Assembly: GCA_964036665.1 (NCBI GenBank)
Contig: OZ038527.1
Coordinates: 2,666,001 to 2,730,000, forward strand
Direction: 5' to 3'
DNA: 64,000 nucleotides
From: Gordius sp. MW1
Lineage: Eukaryota; Nematomorpha; Gordioida; Gordea; Gordiidae
Of the stretch, positions 23,001 through 31,907 are shown piece by piece (position 1 is the first letter of the stretch; each line of letters starts with the position of its first letter). A program made the translations under genes and the position numbers. The notes beneath the pieces were generated by a model that had not been told where the DNA came from, made no database searches, and saw only the letters and a list, made by a program, of their open reading frames with translations.

Positions 23001-25694
23001 TAGTAGGCGCGATAAAATAAATGTATCTTGATCAGAATCATAAACATTACTATCTTCCATACCCAAACATAGATTGTTATGCTCAATATAAAGTTTTGAA
23101 ATATTAATAGTGACTTGAATTTCTTACGTAAGTTAGATATTTTTGACTCACTTATAAAAATCTCATTCAATTAATTGCAATATCCTTCTAAAAATACCGC
23201 AAAAGTAAGATTTCGATATTACCTATATTTCAATAGTTTTTATTTAAAGATCAAATAGCTCATTATGAACACACCAATTTCTATGGTGTTGTGATATTTG
23301 TACACCTTCACAGTTATCACGAACAAGCTATTTATCTCAAAATTTTCTGAAGCAAATTGACGATCTTATTAATTGGGAATAATGTACCCGATTCACACAA
23401 ACCACCATAATATCCATCTTTGCAAACGCAGTACCCATTACGAGTCCACAATGTTTGATTCCGAACGCAAGCTGTAAATGCCCCAGAAATACAATTCATT
23501 TTTATTTTGTCAAATCGCTGGTTTATGCCATAGTAAATAGGTTTAAAAGTTATTTACTTAAGTTGCAGCGTTTCCCAACAACGTAATCCTGACAAATGCA
23601 CACTCCGATTGGATTCACCTCTTTAGATGGACATTCACTCACTAAATAAACAATGAAATTTATTGCTTACGAGCCTGGCTAAGATATTAATTGTTATTAT
23701 TTAGAGAGCGGGACAATAATGTCTTTGTTATAGATAAGATTTAACTCTATTTTAATTAAATATGAACTCATTAATCTAAACATGTTTTTCCTTGATATAG
23801 ACAACTTAGATGATTAATAAAACGTTTTAATTGTGGTATTTAAAAGCAAGTTAAGTCAGCTGCTTTTAATTTGAATCTTCTTATCTGCTCAGCTGTTGAT
23901 CCTATATGATATAAAAATTTAGTTTGGGTCAAGGTCGTATATAAATAAATGAGTTTTTTTGCTAAGTAATCCCTGAAAATCGATATAAAAATTAATGTCC
24001 ATATAATCTTATATCTAAAAAAATCACCCCTGACTAATATGAACAACTTATGGAAAATATTTCAGAAACTTCAAAGTGCGTTAGGACGACAGTTGAAGAC
24101 TCTAAACCTTTATAGTTTTAAATTGGATTACATCAGGGATCTGCTCTAACGTTTTTTATTCAAAATAATTGTGGATGATAATTAGAGACATTAATAAGCC
24201 ATTTGGTATATGCCGATGATATATTACTACGCGAAGAGACAAAGGAGAAAGTATTCTAAGAAGCCAAAAAATGGTCAAAGCGCTTAGCTGAATATGGTTG
24301 AAAGGCCAACGATATAAAACGTTATGCATGGAGATTGACGTTAGAGGCATCACATCATTATATGACTATCTAAAGTACCCAAAAGTAGACAGGTTTGCAT
24401 ACCGCGACTCAATGCAGCATCAAGAGGGAGGTTACGCGATATACGTCAAAGCCCGGATTCAAAAAGGATGGCTTAAATGGCGAAGTCTATCCGGTGTAAT
24501 GTGGGACAAGAAAATACTACTAAGGTTGAAGAGCAAGGCTTACAAACCCATCGTAAGACCGAGGTTATTCTAAGGAAGTGAAACATGGGCACTATACGTC
24601 ACAGAATAATAATTGTTGCAGCCACGGAGATGAGAATGATATGGTGAAGCATGGGGTCTAGGTTCGACCATATGATTCTCTGCACAAAAATGGGTATTCC
24701 ACCTATGACGGACTTGATCAACGAAAAAAGAGGCACATACTAAGAAGGAAGACGAATGATGTATGCAAAAAGTACTGTAAATAAAAAACCGAGGAAGCGT
24801 TGAAAAAGACGCTCGTGTCTCATGGGAAGGTCAAGTGGACAAAGTTATAAATAATAAGAATATTAACCAAAAGAAACTCATAAAACAAACCCCAAGACAA
24901 TGGGACAAAATACTTGATAAAGAAGAAGAAGATTTTCTTAATTCTAAATTAATTTTTTGATAGCCAATTCATAATAACATAACTGATAAATTGGAAATGA
25001 ATAAATTTTGTGTAATCATTATTATAACCGTCTTCGCATTTGTATCCGTAATATTTATCACTGCATATGCACCAGCCATAAAAATCACATTCACCACTAG
25101 AGCCTTTCAAGTTACACGAACAATCTGTTAATAAACATATCTTTGTATAAATGTTTTTTATTGAAATTATTTAACATTTTTTAACTGTCCATTTTATCAA
25201 AATTATTATTAATGTTAAATTTTAGTTGATTTATACAGTATTAAGATTATGAGACCTTACTTAGTGGAATTAGATTTGTAGTTTTAGGCTTTAAAGTAGT
25301 GTAATTTTTGAAACGTTTTAATATTACTAACGAATGAAAACCTTTTAGTACTTCTTAATTTTTAATACAAAAAAAAATTTATTTTAATCCTTTCTAATTT
25401 GTTTAAAAAGAATTGATTGTTTAATTCAGTTCTACAAACCTTAACCAATGAATATAGTTTAAATATCCATGGAAAGTAAGAAAAAACGATATTCGATATA
25501 CATATTGTGTTAGGTTCTAATCAAAATGTTATGACTTCGTTTAACTTTTTATTGATACTTTTAAAAGTGTTTTATATTTTAAATTATGACAATATTATAA
25601 AACATTTTACTTTGTGAGCAATTAATTCCATAACTTCCTATAGGGCACCCATTGAAATTGTCATTAAATTGTTCATACGTTAGCGCAAAGTTGA
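10852..25694 (-). CDS. EGF-like repeat gene, multi-exon, partial
   Basis: Seven exons on the minus strand, transcribed right to left: 25694-25611, 25124-25029, 23641-23558, 23471-23388, 22350-22255, 12067-11972 and 11036-10852. All internal exons are phase 1-1 and exactly 84 or 96 bp, each one EGF-like module ending C-x-C-x(8)-C with G/Y positions. Acceptors (TTTAG, AACAG, TTAG) and GT donors fit at every exon. The 96-bp modules have six cysteines and the 84-bp modules four or fewer. Upstream exons, signal peptide and promoter were not found, so the start lies beyond 25694. The protein is probably extracellular or membrane-anchored. It resembles EGF repeats of tenascin/teneurin/integrin style, but I cannot name the gene. 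The 22255-12067 intron contains a 9.5-kb transposon nest. Confidence 0.75.
11037..11971 (-). other. EGF gene intron, AT-rich
   Basis: No module found. At 11455-11490, AAAATAAACTTTTTAACCACA is followed by an A-run and (AT)n, resembling the polyadenylated 3' end of a retroposed transcript in plus orientation. The body upstream is not recognisable. Confidence 0.45.
11972..12067 (-). CDS. EGF gene exon 6 (96 bp, six cysteines)
   Basis: Acceptor TTGTTAATAG, donor GTATTGATG. Encodes CECHERNSKSAKCDRKGCYC then INGFYGKTC, with Cys at module positions 2, 4, 14, 19, 21 and 30. Phase 1 at both ends. Confidence 0.8.
12068..12648 (-). other. EGF gene intron, host part left of the hAT nest
   Basis: AT-rich, no exon or repeat recognised. 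The intron continues after the 9.5-kb hAT at 22139. Confidence 0.55.
14405..14580 (-). mobile_element. Helitron internal-repeat fragment
   Basis: GGCCGGGAAATGTCCGATAT ... CCCCTGGCCGCCCTGGGCAC ... TAGCCCTTTTTTAAAAC matches three internal repeats of the Helitron at 15481-17060 (about 16050-16200, 16205-16335 and 16880-16990) and the fragment at 39365-39450. No ends are present. Confidence 0.6.
14771..14847 (+). repeat. tRNA-like sequence (tRNA-derived SINE head or pseudo-tRNA)
   Basis: GGGTTATAGCGCACGGCTTG resembles a D-arm/A-box running to an anticodon-loop-like CTTGTAA (TGT, Thr-like). CCCGGGTTCAAGCTCGGG forms a 5-bp T-stem with a seven-base loop and a B-box-like GGTTCAAGC. The acceptor ends do not pair well, so this is not a functional tRNA. 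Related B-box-like GGGTTCGAATCCCGG occurs in most Helentron-like copies here. Confidence 0.45.
15481..17060 (-). mobile_element. Canonical Helitron, non-autonomous, 1580 bp
   Basis: Read on the minus strand it starts TCTATATATATAAAG (17060) and ends with hairpin GCCAAAGCAACGCTTGGC, a short spacer and CTAG (15481). It sits between A (15480) and T (17061) with no target duplication, the Helitron rule. The paralogous Helentron-like copy K has the undisturbed site ATCAATGATAGTAACAAG near 51818-51835. No Rep/helicase coding sequence, so it is non-autonomous. Confidence 0.92.
16537..16745 (+). repeat. Tandem repeat of about 55-60 bp inside the Helitron
   Basis: Four copies of AATTCATAAATTTTATGTTG ... 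CACCGTTAAGAAAAGATGAC ... AAGAAATTT with small length changes. A single related copy (GATAAATTTTATGTTGTCAC) occurs in the second Helitron near 59650. Confidence 0.8.
17734..19160 (+). mobile_element. Helentron-like copy C, left part and tandem core
   Basis: Several left-end motifs (ATGCTATGCAATTTATGGGC near 17940, 17973, 18087, 18390 and 18426) follow one another, so this is a pile-up of truncated copies or internal duplications. 18580-19160 is a core of about five units of CTGCTGACCAATGG...CCATTGGCC. Its probable right end is 20950-21300. 19160-20900 between them is different sequence. Confidence 0.65.
19481..20408 (+). repeat. Direct repeat pair of about 300 bp (LTR-like), unclassified
   Basis: 19481-19781 and 20117-20408 are near-identical, from TGCTCTATTACAATGTTC to GGTCAATAAATTTTAAAT plus an A-rich end, with 335 bp between them. 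The layout could be a small LTR or TRIM element, but I see no convincing TG...CA ends, primer site or target duplication. Confidence 0.6.
20690..20870 (+). other. Short coding-like stretch, unrecognised
   Basis: One frame reads LLGSDKALNREEENQEMSFP then DPEKFFASLPLCIFSSECYP and stops. Composition is more protein-like than its surroundings but I recognise no family. It could be a residue of transposase from the enclosing hAT. Confidence 0.2.
20950..21300 (+). mobile_element. Helentron-like right end (copy C)
   Basis: Contains GGGTTCGAATTC, the GGCATTCTCGCCCCTTCCCA block, CCCATAAGTTGCATAGCAAA, a CT-rich run and the terminal hairpin GGGCCGAAGGCCC with GAG and T-run at 21271-21292. Confidence 0.75.
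21301..22005. other. Interior of the hAT nest, mostly unassigned
   Basis: Holds a minus-strand Helentron-like left-end fragment at 21590-21659 (GAGCCCATAAATTGCATAGC). The rest is unrecognised AT-rich sequence up to the GGCCCG subterminal repeats of the hAT right end. Confidence 0.5.
22255..22350 (-). CDS. EGF gene exon 5 (96 bp, six cysteines)
   Basis: Acceptor AATTGTTAG, donor GTATATTT. Encodes CSCQHLKNENKCSRRGKCEC then PIGKFGENC. Only about 120 bp separate it from the hAT nest end at 22130. Phase 1 at both ends. Confidence 0.8.
22351..23387 (-). other. EGF gene intron
   Basis: AT-rich. The minus open frame 22943-23170 is hydrophobic and low-complexity and shows no module or motif. Confidence 0.5.
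23388..23471 (-). CDS. EGF gene exon 4 (84 bp, four cysteines)
   Basis: Acceptor ATTTACAG, donor GTACATTA. Encodes ACVRNQTLWTRNGYCVCKDG then YYGGLCES with Cys at positions 2, 15, 17 and 26. It lacks the second and third cysteines of the 96-bp modules. Confidence 0.78.
23558..23641 (-). CDS. EGF gene exon 3 (84 bp, four cysteines)
   Basis: Acceptor TTATTTAG, donor GTAAATAAC. Encodes VSECPSKEVNPIGVCICQDY then VVGKRCNL with Cys at 4, 15, 17 and 26. Only 86 bp separate it from exon 4. Confidence 0.78.
24090..24950 (+). pseudogene. LINE (RTE/CR1-like) reverse transcriptase relic in an EGF intron
   Basis: Plus-strand, opposite to the host gene. It reads GLHQGSAL, then LVYADDILL (the catalytic ADD box at about 24208-24232), then VKARIQKGWLKWRSLSGVMW and LLRLKSKAYKPIVRPRLF, and finally KKLIKQTPRQWDKILDKEEE. 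This order is typical of the RT C-terminal half in widespread animal LINEs. Multiple stops; 5'-truncated. Confidence 0.82.
25029..25124 (-). CDS. EGF gene exon 2 (96 bp, six cysteines)
   Basis: Acceptor TTATTAACAG, donor GTTATAAT (weak, but in the right place and phase). Encodes DCSCNLKGSSGECDFYGWCI then CSDKYYGYKCED with Cys at 2, 4, 13, 19, 21 and 30. Confidence 0.8.
25611..25694 (-). CDS. EGF gene exon 1 visible (84 bp, cysteine-poor module)
   Basis: Acceptor CTACATAAAG at 25695-25704, donor GTAAAATG. Same 84-bp length and phase 1-1 as exons 3 and 4. It encodes VNFALTYEQFNDNFNGCPIG then SYGINCSQ, keeping only the last two cysteines. The acceptor lacks a strong polypyrimidine run right next to it, so the exon is less certain. 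Confidence 0.6.
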
Positions 25695-26543
25695 CTTTAT
25701 GTAGAAATAAATTTAAAAAAAAATATAAAATTTTAACAAAATATCAAAAAATTTAATGGGTGATTTTTTAATAATTTCCAATGATTTATATCGATATAAT
25801 TATATTTAATATAAGTCAAATATATATTAAAGCTTACTCGCCAATATAAATAATGAATAAATATGCATAAAATTTTTCATTATGACTTTAATTTGTATAA
25901 TTTTTAAATAATATTTATACTTCAGCTCGTTTTACTCAACTAATTAACTACTATTATTATTAAGAAGGGCCTTGAGTTTACTGATTAAAAGCATTTAATT
26001 AAAGTTTTAATTAAAATTTCGATTTGAAATAGAAAGCAGTGTAATTTATGGAGCCTAATTAATTAACTTTAACAAGTTATTATTAACCAAATTAGCTGTT
26101 AAATGAAAATAGATAAATGTGTGCTTTGAAATTAAATAGTTTAAGGAATATGTAAATATCTAGAAGAATCTAATTAAGTAATAATTAATAGGATGTTCGT
26201 GGATCGGTGTATTTGAGATATTTTAATTAATAAGTTATTTAAAAAGTTTATTAAATCATATGAAAATTTCTTTAATCCTTTTTAAATGCAAATTACAAAC
26301 TAAATTGCAAATCTTCCAACCACTTTTTGGAGTGTTCCCTTAGGTTTTTTAAGACTAACCCAATATTAAATAGACCAAGTGATTTTATTTAATAATCGGG
26401 GGGAAATGTTTAATAAGAATAAAATTAATGGAGTCCTATAATTATTAAGTAGAGGACATAAGATTTTTGTTATTGTGTAAGTTTTATATTTAAAAAGTAA
26501 AAAAATAAATTTCTCTAATTAGTTATTAAAATTTAACATTTAA
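25695..26543. other. AT-rich DNA upstream of the visible EGF exons
   Basis: No further EGF module or promoter recognised. Long T and A tracts. Confidence 0.5.
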
Positions 26544-26551
26544 ATTTCTAC

Positions 26552-26762
26552 TAGTGATGTGGAAAACCCGAAAAAATTCCCGGTCTCGTCTCGACTCAAA
26601 AAACTGAGACAAGACGAGACGAGAATTTGAAAAACGGACCGAGGCCGAGGATTTTGATGTCGAGACGAGAAGAGATTTTTCCAAATCGAGATTTTCATAA
26701 TCGCTCCCGAGACAAGACGATATTTTGCTTTCGAGACCGAAGCGAGACGAGAGCGAAACACT
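26552..26762. mobile_element. hAT MITE, 211 bp
   Basis: Perfect 8-bp target duplication ATTTCTAC at 26544-26551 and 26763-26770. Ends TAGTGATG / AAACACTA. The interior is built of repeated GACGAGACGAG / CGAGACC subterminal motifs and is noncoding. Confidence 0.85.
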
Positions 26763-26770
26763 AATTTCTA

Positions 26771-27869
26771 CCGATATCCAGTCTTATGAAAAACGATTGG
26801 GAATGAAAGAGCAAAGGAAGTTTTAAACTAGTTTGCAAATGTGTTTGACATATCCATGTTCTCGGCAAAAGCGAAGATCTTGTTTTGGTTAGAGCGTTGA
26901 AACAGTGAAAGTGAAGTATTAAGCCATACGGAGTCATTTTTGCTGAGGAGTGCTCGGTCATCAGGTTTTTTGTTATCTTTTCATTGAGTGAGTTCCCCGA
27001 TGGAGAAACCAGACTTATTTGTTTACAGAGGCGGGGCGTAATAACCTGTAAAATTATTTTTCATTTAAATTAAATTTTAAGAAACAACCATCAATGAAGA
27101 TAAAAAACCAAAAATATTTTTAAAGATTTAATACATATTTATAAAATTGTAATCATTTGTGTATAAGGAAATAATACTCTAGTTTGTTTTATAAGCATTT
27201 ATGTGCAATGATAAAAAGAAATACGAATATTTTACAAAAAAAAATGCTTACCTAAATTTGTGATTTTAAATAATATGTTAATTGAGTTTATCAAGGGAAA
27301 TTATTTTTTTTCATATGACATATTGCATAATGATAAAATATTTTATGTTATATTTGTTTTGAAATTTTACAATTTTTAACGTTCTAAGTTATTAAAATTA
27401 TTTTATATATTCACCAAAACTCTTGAGGCAATTTAAAATGTGCAAATTTATCTCGACGTTGGTATAAAAAATTCTTATTACACCTTTGTATTCGTAAACA
27501 GTTTTAATTAAATAAACGACAATATTTCTTGAACAAATTAGAAACATAATTGAGTAACAAATTTTAAGAGTTTTTGAATAAGTTTGAATATTAGAATGTT
27601 TTACCAAAACATATACTAGTTTTTATCAGCAAATAAAACATTTATTGAATGACAGCCTAAGTGATTTTAAACATCTATTCGACAGTTTGCTGACTGCCAT
27701 TGACAAATTCGTTATTTATAAAGCCTTATTACTTTTATATAACATAATTTTCACTTCATATTAAAAATTATTTTAAAAGTCAAACAACTTTAAAGTTTTA
27801 GTTTTCGAAAGATTGTTTGAACACTTTATTTTACTTTATGTCTTTCTTAAATGAAAACTTTATGGTACA
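26771..27869. other. Intergenic DNA, no gene seen
   Basis: AT-rich. The minus frames at 26761-26961 and 27398-27607 have no motif that I recognise. Confidence 0.5.
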
Positions 27870-28030
27870 TGGGCGTAGCCAGGTTTTGGATTGGGGGGGG
27901 GGGGGCGAAACGTTCAAAAGCTCAATTAGGGGGGGGGGGCAAAACATAAATGTTTTTAATTTCAAGGCTTTTTGCATTGAATTTTCGCCATTTAGGGGGG
28001 GGGGGGGGCGTCCCGTCCTGGCTACGCCCA
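27870..28030. mobile_element. MITE with TGGGCGTAGCCAGG terminal inverted repeats
   Basis: Starts TGGGCGTAGCCAGG and ends CCTGGCTACGCCCA, an exact 14-bp inverted repeat. The interior has several G-runs of 9-14 bases. Superfamily not certain; no clear target duplication beyond possible CA. Confidence 0.8.
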
Positions 28031-29400
28031 CATTTTACCATAATTTTGCTATACTATTAAATAAATTTAAGCTATTAAAGTAATATAGTCATTAACCTAT
28101 ATTAGATTAATAATATCAAATTTATTTTATTATTATTAGAAGTCATGAAACTAATGTCAACTAAACTTTAAAACTTGTGGTTAAAAATGCAAAAGCAAAG
28201 TGGCTAAATAAAATTGCAAAAAATTTAGTGCTCTATCTGAAATTCCAAAAGTCAATTTGTATAAAAAAATAAAAAGAAAAACCCATGTTTTCTATCAAAA
28301 TATTACAGATGTTGTTAGTTTACATCACTAAACTTAATTTCAGGTCATGTGAATGATAAGCTTAGATTTTATAGCTATTCTATTTTTATTTTTCTATTTT
28401 TAAAAAACATGATCATGATGAAATCTTTATATTTGTTCAGGATGGGATTTAAGGTATATTAGGAATAGGAATAAATATTTGGGCGAATTGAAAGGAAAGA
28501 TAGGGGGATGTATCTGGCCGTAAAAGGATAAACTATATTGGGCCGTAAAGGGATAAACCTTGTCCCCCCCCAAGGGGAACTCACATTTAATTCTTTCTTT
28601 AGATCCTTTATATATATTTTATTGATAATCAAATCCGAGAATTAAAATAATGAATTAAATCACACAAGAATTAAATAATTGAATCGAAACGCGTTATCAA
28701 GTTCAATGATGCTTATTCAAGGTGATCAATGGGTAAGAAATAACAAATATGTATAAGCGCGTGTGGGGGGGGGGGTGTAAAGTAACACACGTACAGAAAT
28801 TAAATAGAAAAGGTTACAGAAAAAGGGGTTACTCAGTGAGTATGCCTCTGATAGGCAGATGTTATAAGATCAAAAGATCCGACAATGTTAAGAAATCTAG
28901 TAATAAATGTTGTAATTAATCGAATGAGATACACTGTTTTACGAGGGGTTGGGGGAACATGGGGGTTAAAATATACTCGTATCAAGGGATACGATAATAG
29001 CATTTAAAACTTTAAACTCAATTATCTCAGTTTGAAGTTTTGTCCAGATATAGCACTCCAAATCTCAGGTAGCAATATATAACAACATTAGTAAAAACTA
29101 TTTAATATATTAATATCAAACCAATTCACACATACTATAATTTTAAAGGCAATAAAGGTAAAATCAAAAAAAAATATATAGTATTGCTACCTCTTAACAT
29201 TTTAAATTTGAAGAAAATTTGTACAAGAAATATTAATTACTGTAATGATTGTGTATTTGTTTGATATACGTTTTATTATAAATACTTTTAAGTTCGATAT
29301 ACCTTGTGGAATATATATGTTCTTTTGTTACATGTGATCTAAATTAGAATAATAAAACTTACCACTTCAGACACCTAGAAATAAGATAATATCTAATATA
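28031..29400. other. Region left of the Gypsy element, unassigned
   Basis: Contains a near-duplicate GGCCGTAAAGGGATAAAC at 28517 and 28542 and G- and C-runs. The Gypsy 5' LTR and leader should lie here or have been lost; I found no LTR pair. Confidence 0.45.
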
Positions 29401-29416
29401 TTTCATTGCCGCGGTA

Positions 29417-30178
29417 ATGGAAATTGGAACAATACCAAGGGATATTGGAACAATACAACCAAAAATGGAAATTGGAACAATACCACCGGATAAGGTAGGA
29501 GATAATATCTCTACATATATATTAACTATTACAAATATATTTGATGCCAAAAATGTTACCAAGGACATCAGAAAGAAGATAATACTTGGGTATATGGGAC
29601 AACACAATGTGCAATGCTTAATAAACTTTGCTTATCCTAAGGATATTACATTTTTGGATTCTGAGGAATTAATCAAATTGATGAAGAAGGTATTTGCTCA
29701 TAAAACAACTCTTTTTCATTCTAGGATCCTTTTTATGAGATGCATTAGGAGACCTGATGAAACCCTTACAGAATTAGTGACAAGATTGCAATCTGCTTCA
29801 GAAAATTGCAACTTCAAAACAGATCTGGACGAGAGACTGCGCTATCAAATGATAAGTGGCCTTCAAAATTTATCATTAGAAATTCAAGTTAGAACTCAAT
29901 GGCCTGAAGGTGTAAATAATGCTGGTGATATTATATCTTTTAATGATATATATAATTTAGCAGAATTTATGGAAATAGCTAATAGGGAAATAAACACATC
30001 ACAAGAGATAAACAAAATACAAAAGTACAAAACACCAAATTCTAAATACACAAATAAAAGAGTTACAAACAAACAAAATTTCATAAGCAAGTTTTCTAGG
30101 TGTGGTAAGTCACATCCAAGCAATAAATGTGATGCTTATAACAAGGTGTGCTATAAATGTAACAAAAAGATTATATAA
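29417..30178 (+). pseudogene. Gypsy (Ty3) retrotransposon Gag
   Basis: 253 codons. The capsid-like central part (IILGYMGQHNVQCLINFAYP ... DETLTELVTRLQSASENCNF) is followed by a basic stretch and a zinc-knuckle region CGKSHPSNKCDAYNKVCYKC, where the last knuckle is cut by a deletion and stop. The N-terminus has a small internal repeat (MEIGTIP..). Pol continues in another frame, as in many Gypsy elements, though decay is also visible. Confidence 0.85.
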
Positions 30179-30184
30179 ATTTTG

Positions 30185-30950
30185 TAAAAGTTCAAAGGAG
30201 GTAAATCATATTATCAATTCTATTGGAATAGTTTATGATGTTAACAATATTACCCAATTCAAACCTTATATCAATGTTGTCATTAACAATAAAACTGTTA
30301 AAATGTTATATGACACGGGATCTTGCGTCACCCTAATAAATAAGAAGATATATAACAGTATTAATAAACCACAATTACATACCTGCCAAAAGATCAAGGC
30401 TTTTGGAAACAACCCTGTGTCAATTTCTGGGCAAGTTGAAGTTTGTGTAAAATTGAATAACATGACATTGAAACTTCCAGCTATCGTTACAAATGAGGAA
30501 GAGGAACCAATATTTGGATTAAATTGGATGCAGGCATTTAATTTGAAACTCCCTATTCAAGTTACAATAAATTCGATTAATTATCAACCTGAAAATGCAT
30601 TGATTGAGAAATATGGGGAGATATCTAATGACAGCATGGGTTGTATAAAGAATTATGAGGTAAGTATTTTTTTGAAGGAAGAAGCAAAGCCAATAGCTTG
30701 TCCTGCGCGGAGAGTTCCTTTCCCGCTGCGTAAGAAAGTAGAAGAGGAACTAAAAAGATGTTAAATGAAGATGTTATTGAAGAGGTAGACCCATCAGTTA
30801 CAGCAATCCAACGGGCAACGCTTATAGTAAATGTAGTTAAGTCAAATGGCTCAATTCGGATGTGCGGGGATTTTCGTGTAACGATAAATTCTCACTTAAC
30901 TTTAAACAATTATTTGCTACCAACCTTTGATGACTTAATTATGAAGATTG
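30185..30950 (+). pseudogene. Gypsy Pol: protease and N-terminal RT
   Basis: From FCKSSKEVNH the frame gives the aspartic protease with YDTGSCVTLINKK (DTG catalytic box) and EEEPIFGLNWMQAF, then the RT entry ACPARRVPFPLRKKVEEEL. A frameshift at about 30760 leads into EDVIEEVDPSVTAIQRATLI and RMCGDFRVTINSHL. A small deletion near 30950 removes the residues before the first catalytic Asp region. Confidence 0.87.
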
Positions 30951-30957
30951 CAGGGAT

Positions 30958-31907
30958 TTGCGGGATGCATACTTACAGATGAAGGTCGAGAGAGAATCAA
31001 GACATTACCTCATAGCAACTCATATGGGTTATTATAGATATAAAAGACCACCATTCGGATTATCAATAGCTCCGAATTTATTTAGGCGGTACATGGAAAA
31101 TCTATTGGATGGCATACCTCACGTGAGTGTTTTATTAGACGATATCATCGTAACTGGAGCAACAGAACAGGAACATATTAAAAATTTAAATGAGGTAGTA
31201 CAAAGAATCCACCAGGCTGGGATAAAAGTAAGAAAGGAGAAGGTGAAATTCTTACAAACATCAGTAACTTACTTGGGCCATAAAATTGACGCTTCATCCA
31301 ACCGAAGAAAGAGTAGAAGCGATAAAAAATTTTATAATTCCTGCGAACAAGAAGGAACTCCGTTCTTTCTTAGGATTGGTAAAGTACCAAGAAAAATTTA
31401 TCCCGCAGCTACATGAAAAGTGCACACAGGATTGGTAAACTACCAAGAAAAATTTATCCCGCAGTTACATGAAAAGTGCACACTACTACATGCTATCACC
31501 GGTTCTCTGGTTCAATGGCGTTAGACGAATAAACAGAAGATATTTGACGAGGTGAAAAGTCTTTTATCAGCTACAGATACACTAGTGCCATATTCGTTGG
31601 ACTTGCCATTAGTCTTATCCGTAGACGCATCTGATTCGGGGTTAGGAGCCATACTAACACATGTATTTCCCGACGGTACGGAAAAACCTATAGCCTATGC
31701 TTCAGGCACGTTGAGCGAATTCGAAAAGCGTTACTTAACGATTGATCGGAAAGCTAGAGCGATCGTCTATGGTGTCGAAAAATATAATCATTATTTACGT
31801 GGAGGAAATTCACGGTAATGACGGATCATAAGCCCTTAGAGCGTTTGTTTGGAAAATTGCGATTTACCTAAAGTGGTCAATAACAGATTAGTTCGATGGG
31901 CATTATT
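30958..31907 (+). pseudogene. Gypsy Pol: RT catalytic domain and RNase H
   Basis: RDAYLQMKVERESRHYLIAT, PPFGLSIAPNLFRRYMENLL and the catalytic SVLLDDIIVTGA (LLDD in place of YLDD), then VTYLGHKIDA. After frameshifts and a 56-bp tandem duplication the RNase H begins with PLVLSVDASDSGLGAILTHV and FEKRYLTIDRKARAIVYGVE. The frame breaks after YLRGG and the coding line is cut by the insertion at 31908. The last part resumes at 33428. Confidence 0.88.
31372..31483 (+). repeat. 56-bp tandem duplication inside Gypsy RT
   Basis: AGGATTGGTAAAGTACCAAG... at 31372-31427 is repeated at 31428-31483 with two substitutions (G/C and C/T). 56 is not a multiple of three, so it breaks the frame. Confidence 0.9.

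Noticed and set aside
22943-23170. Minus-strand hydrophobic ORF in an EGF intron as an extra exon
   Set aside because: No cysteine module, no acceptor or donor in phase, and AT-driven composition.
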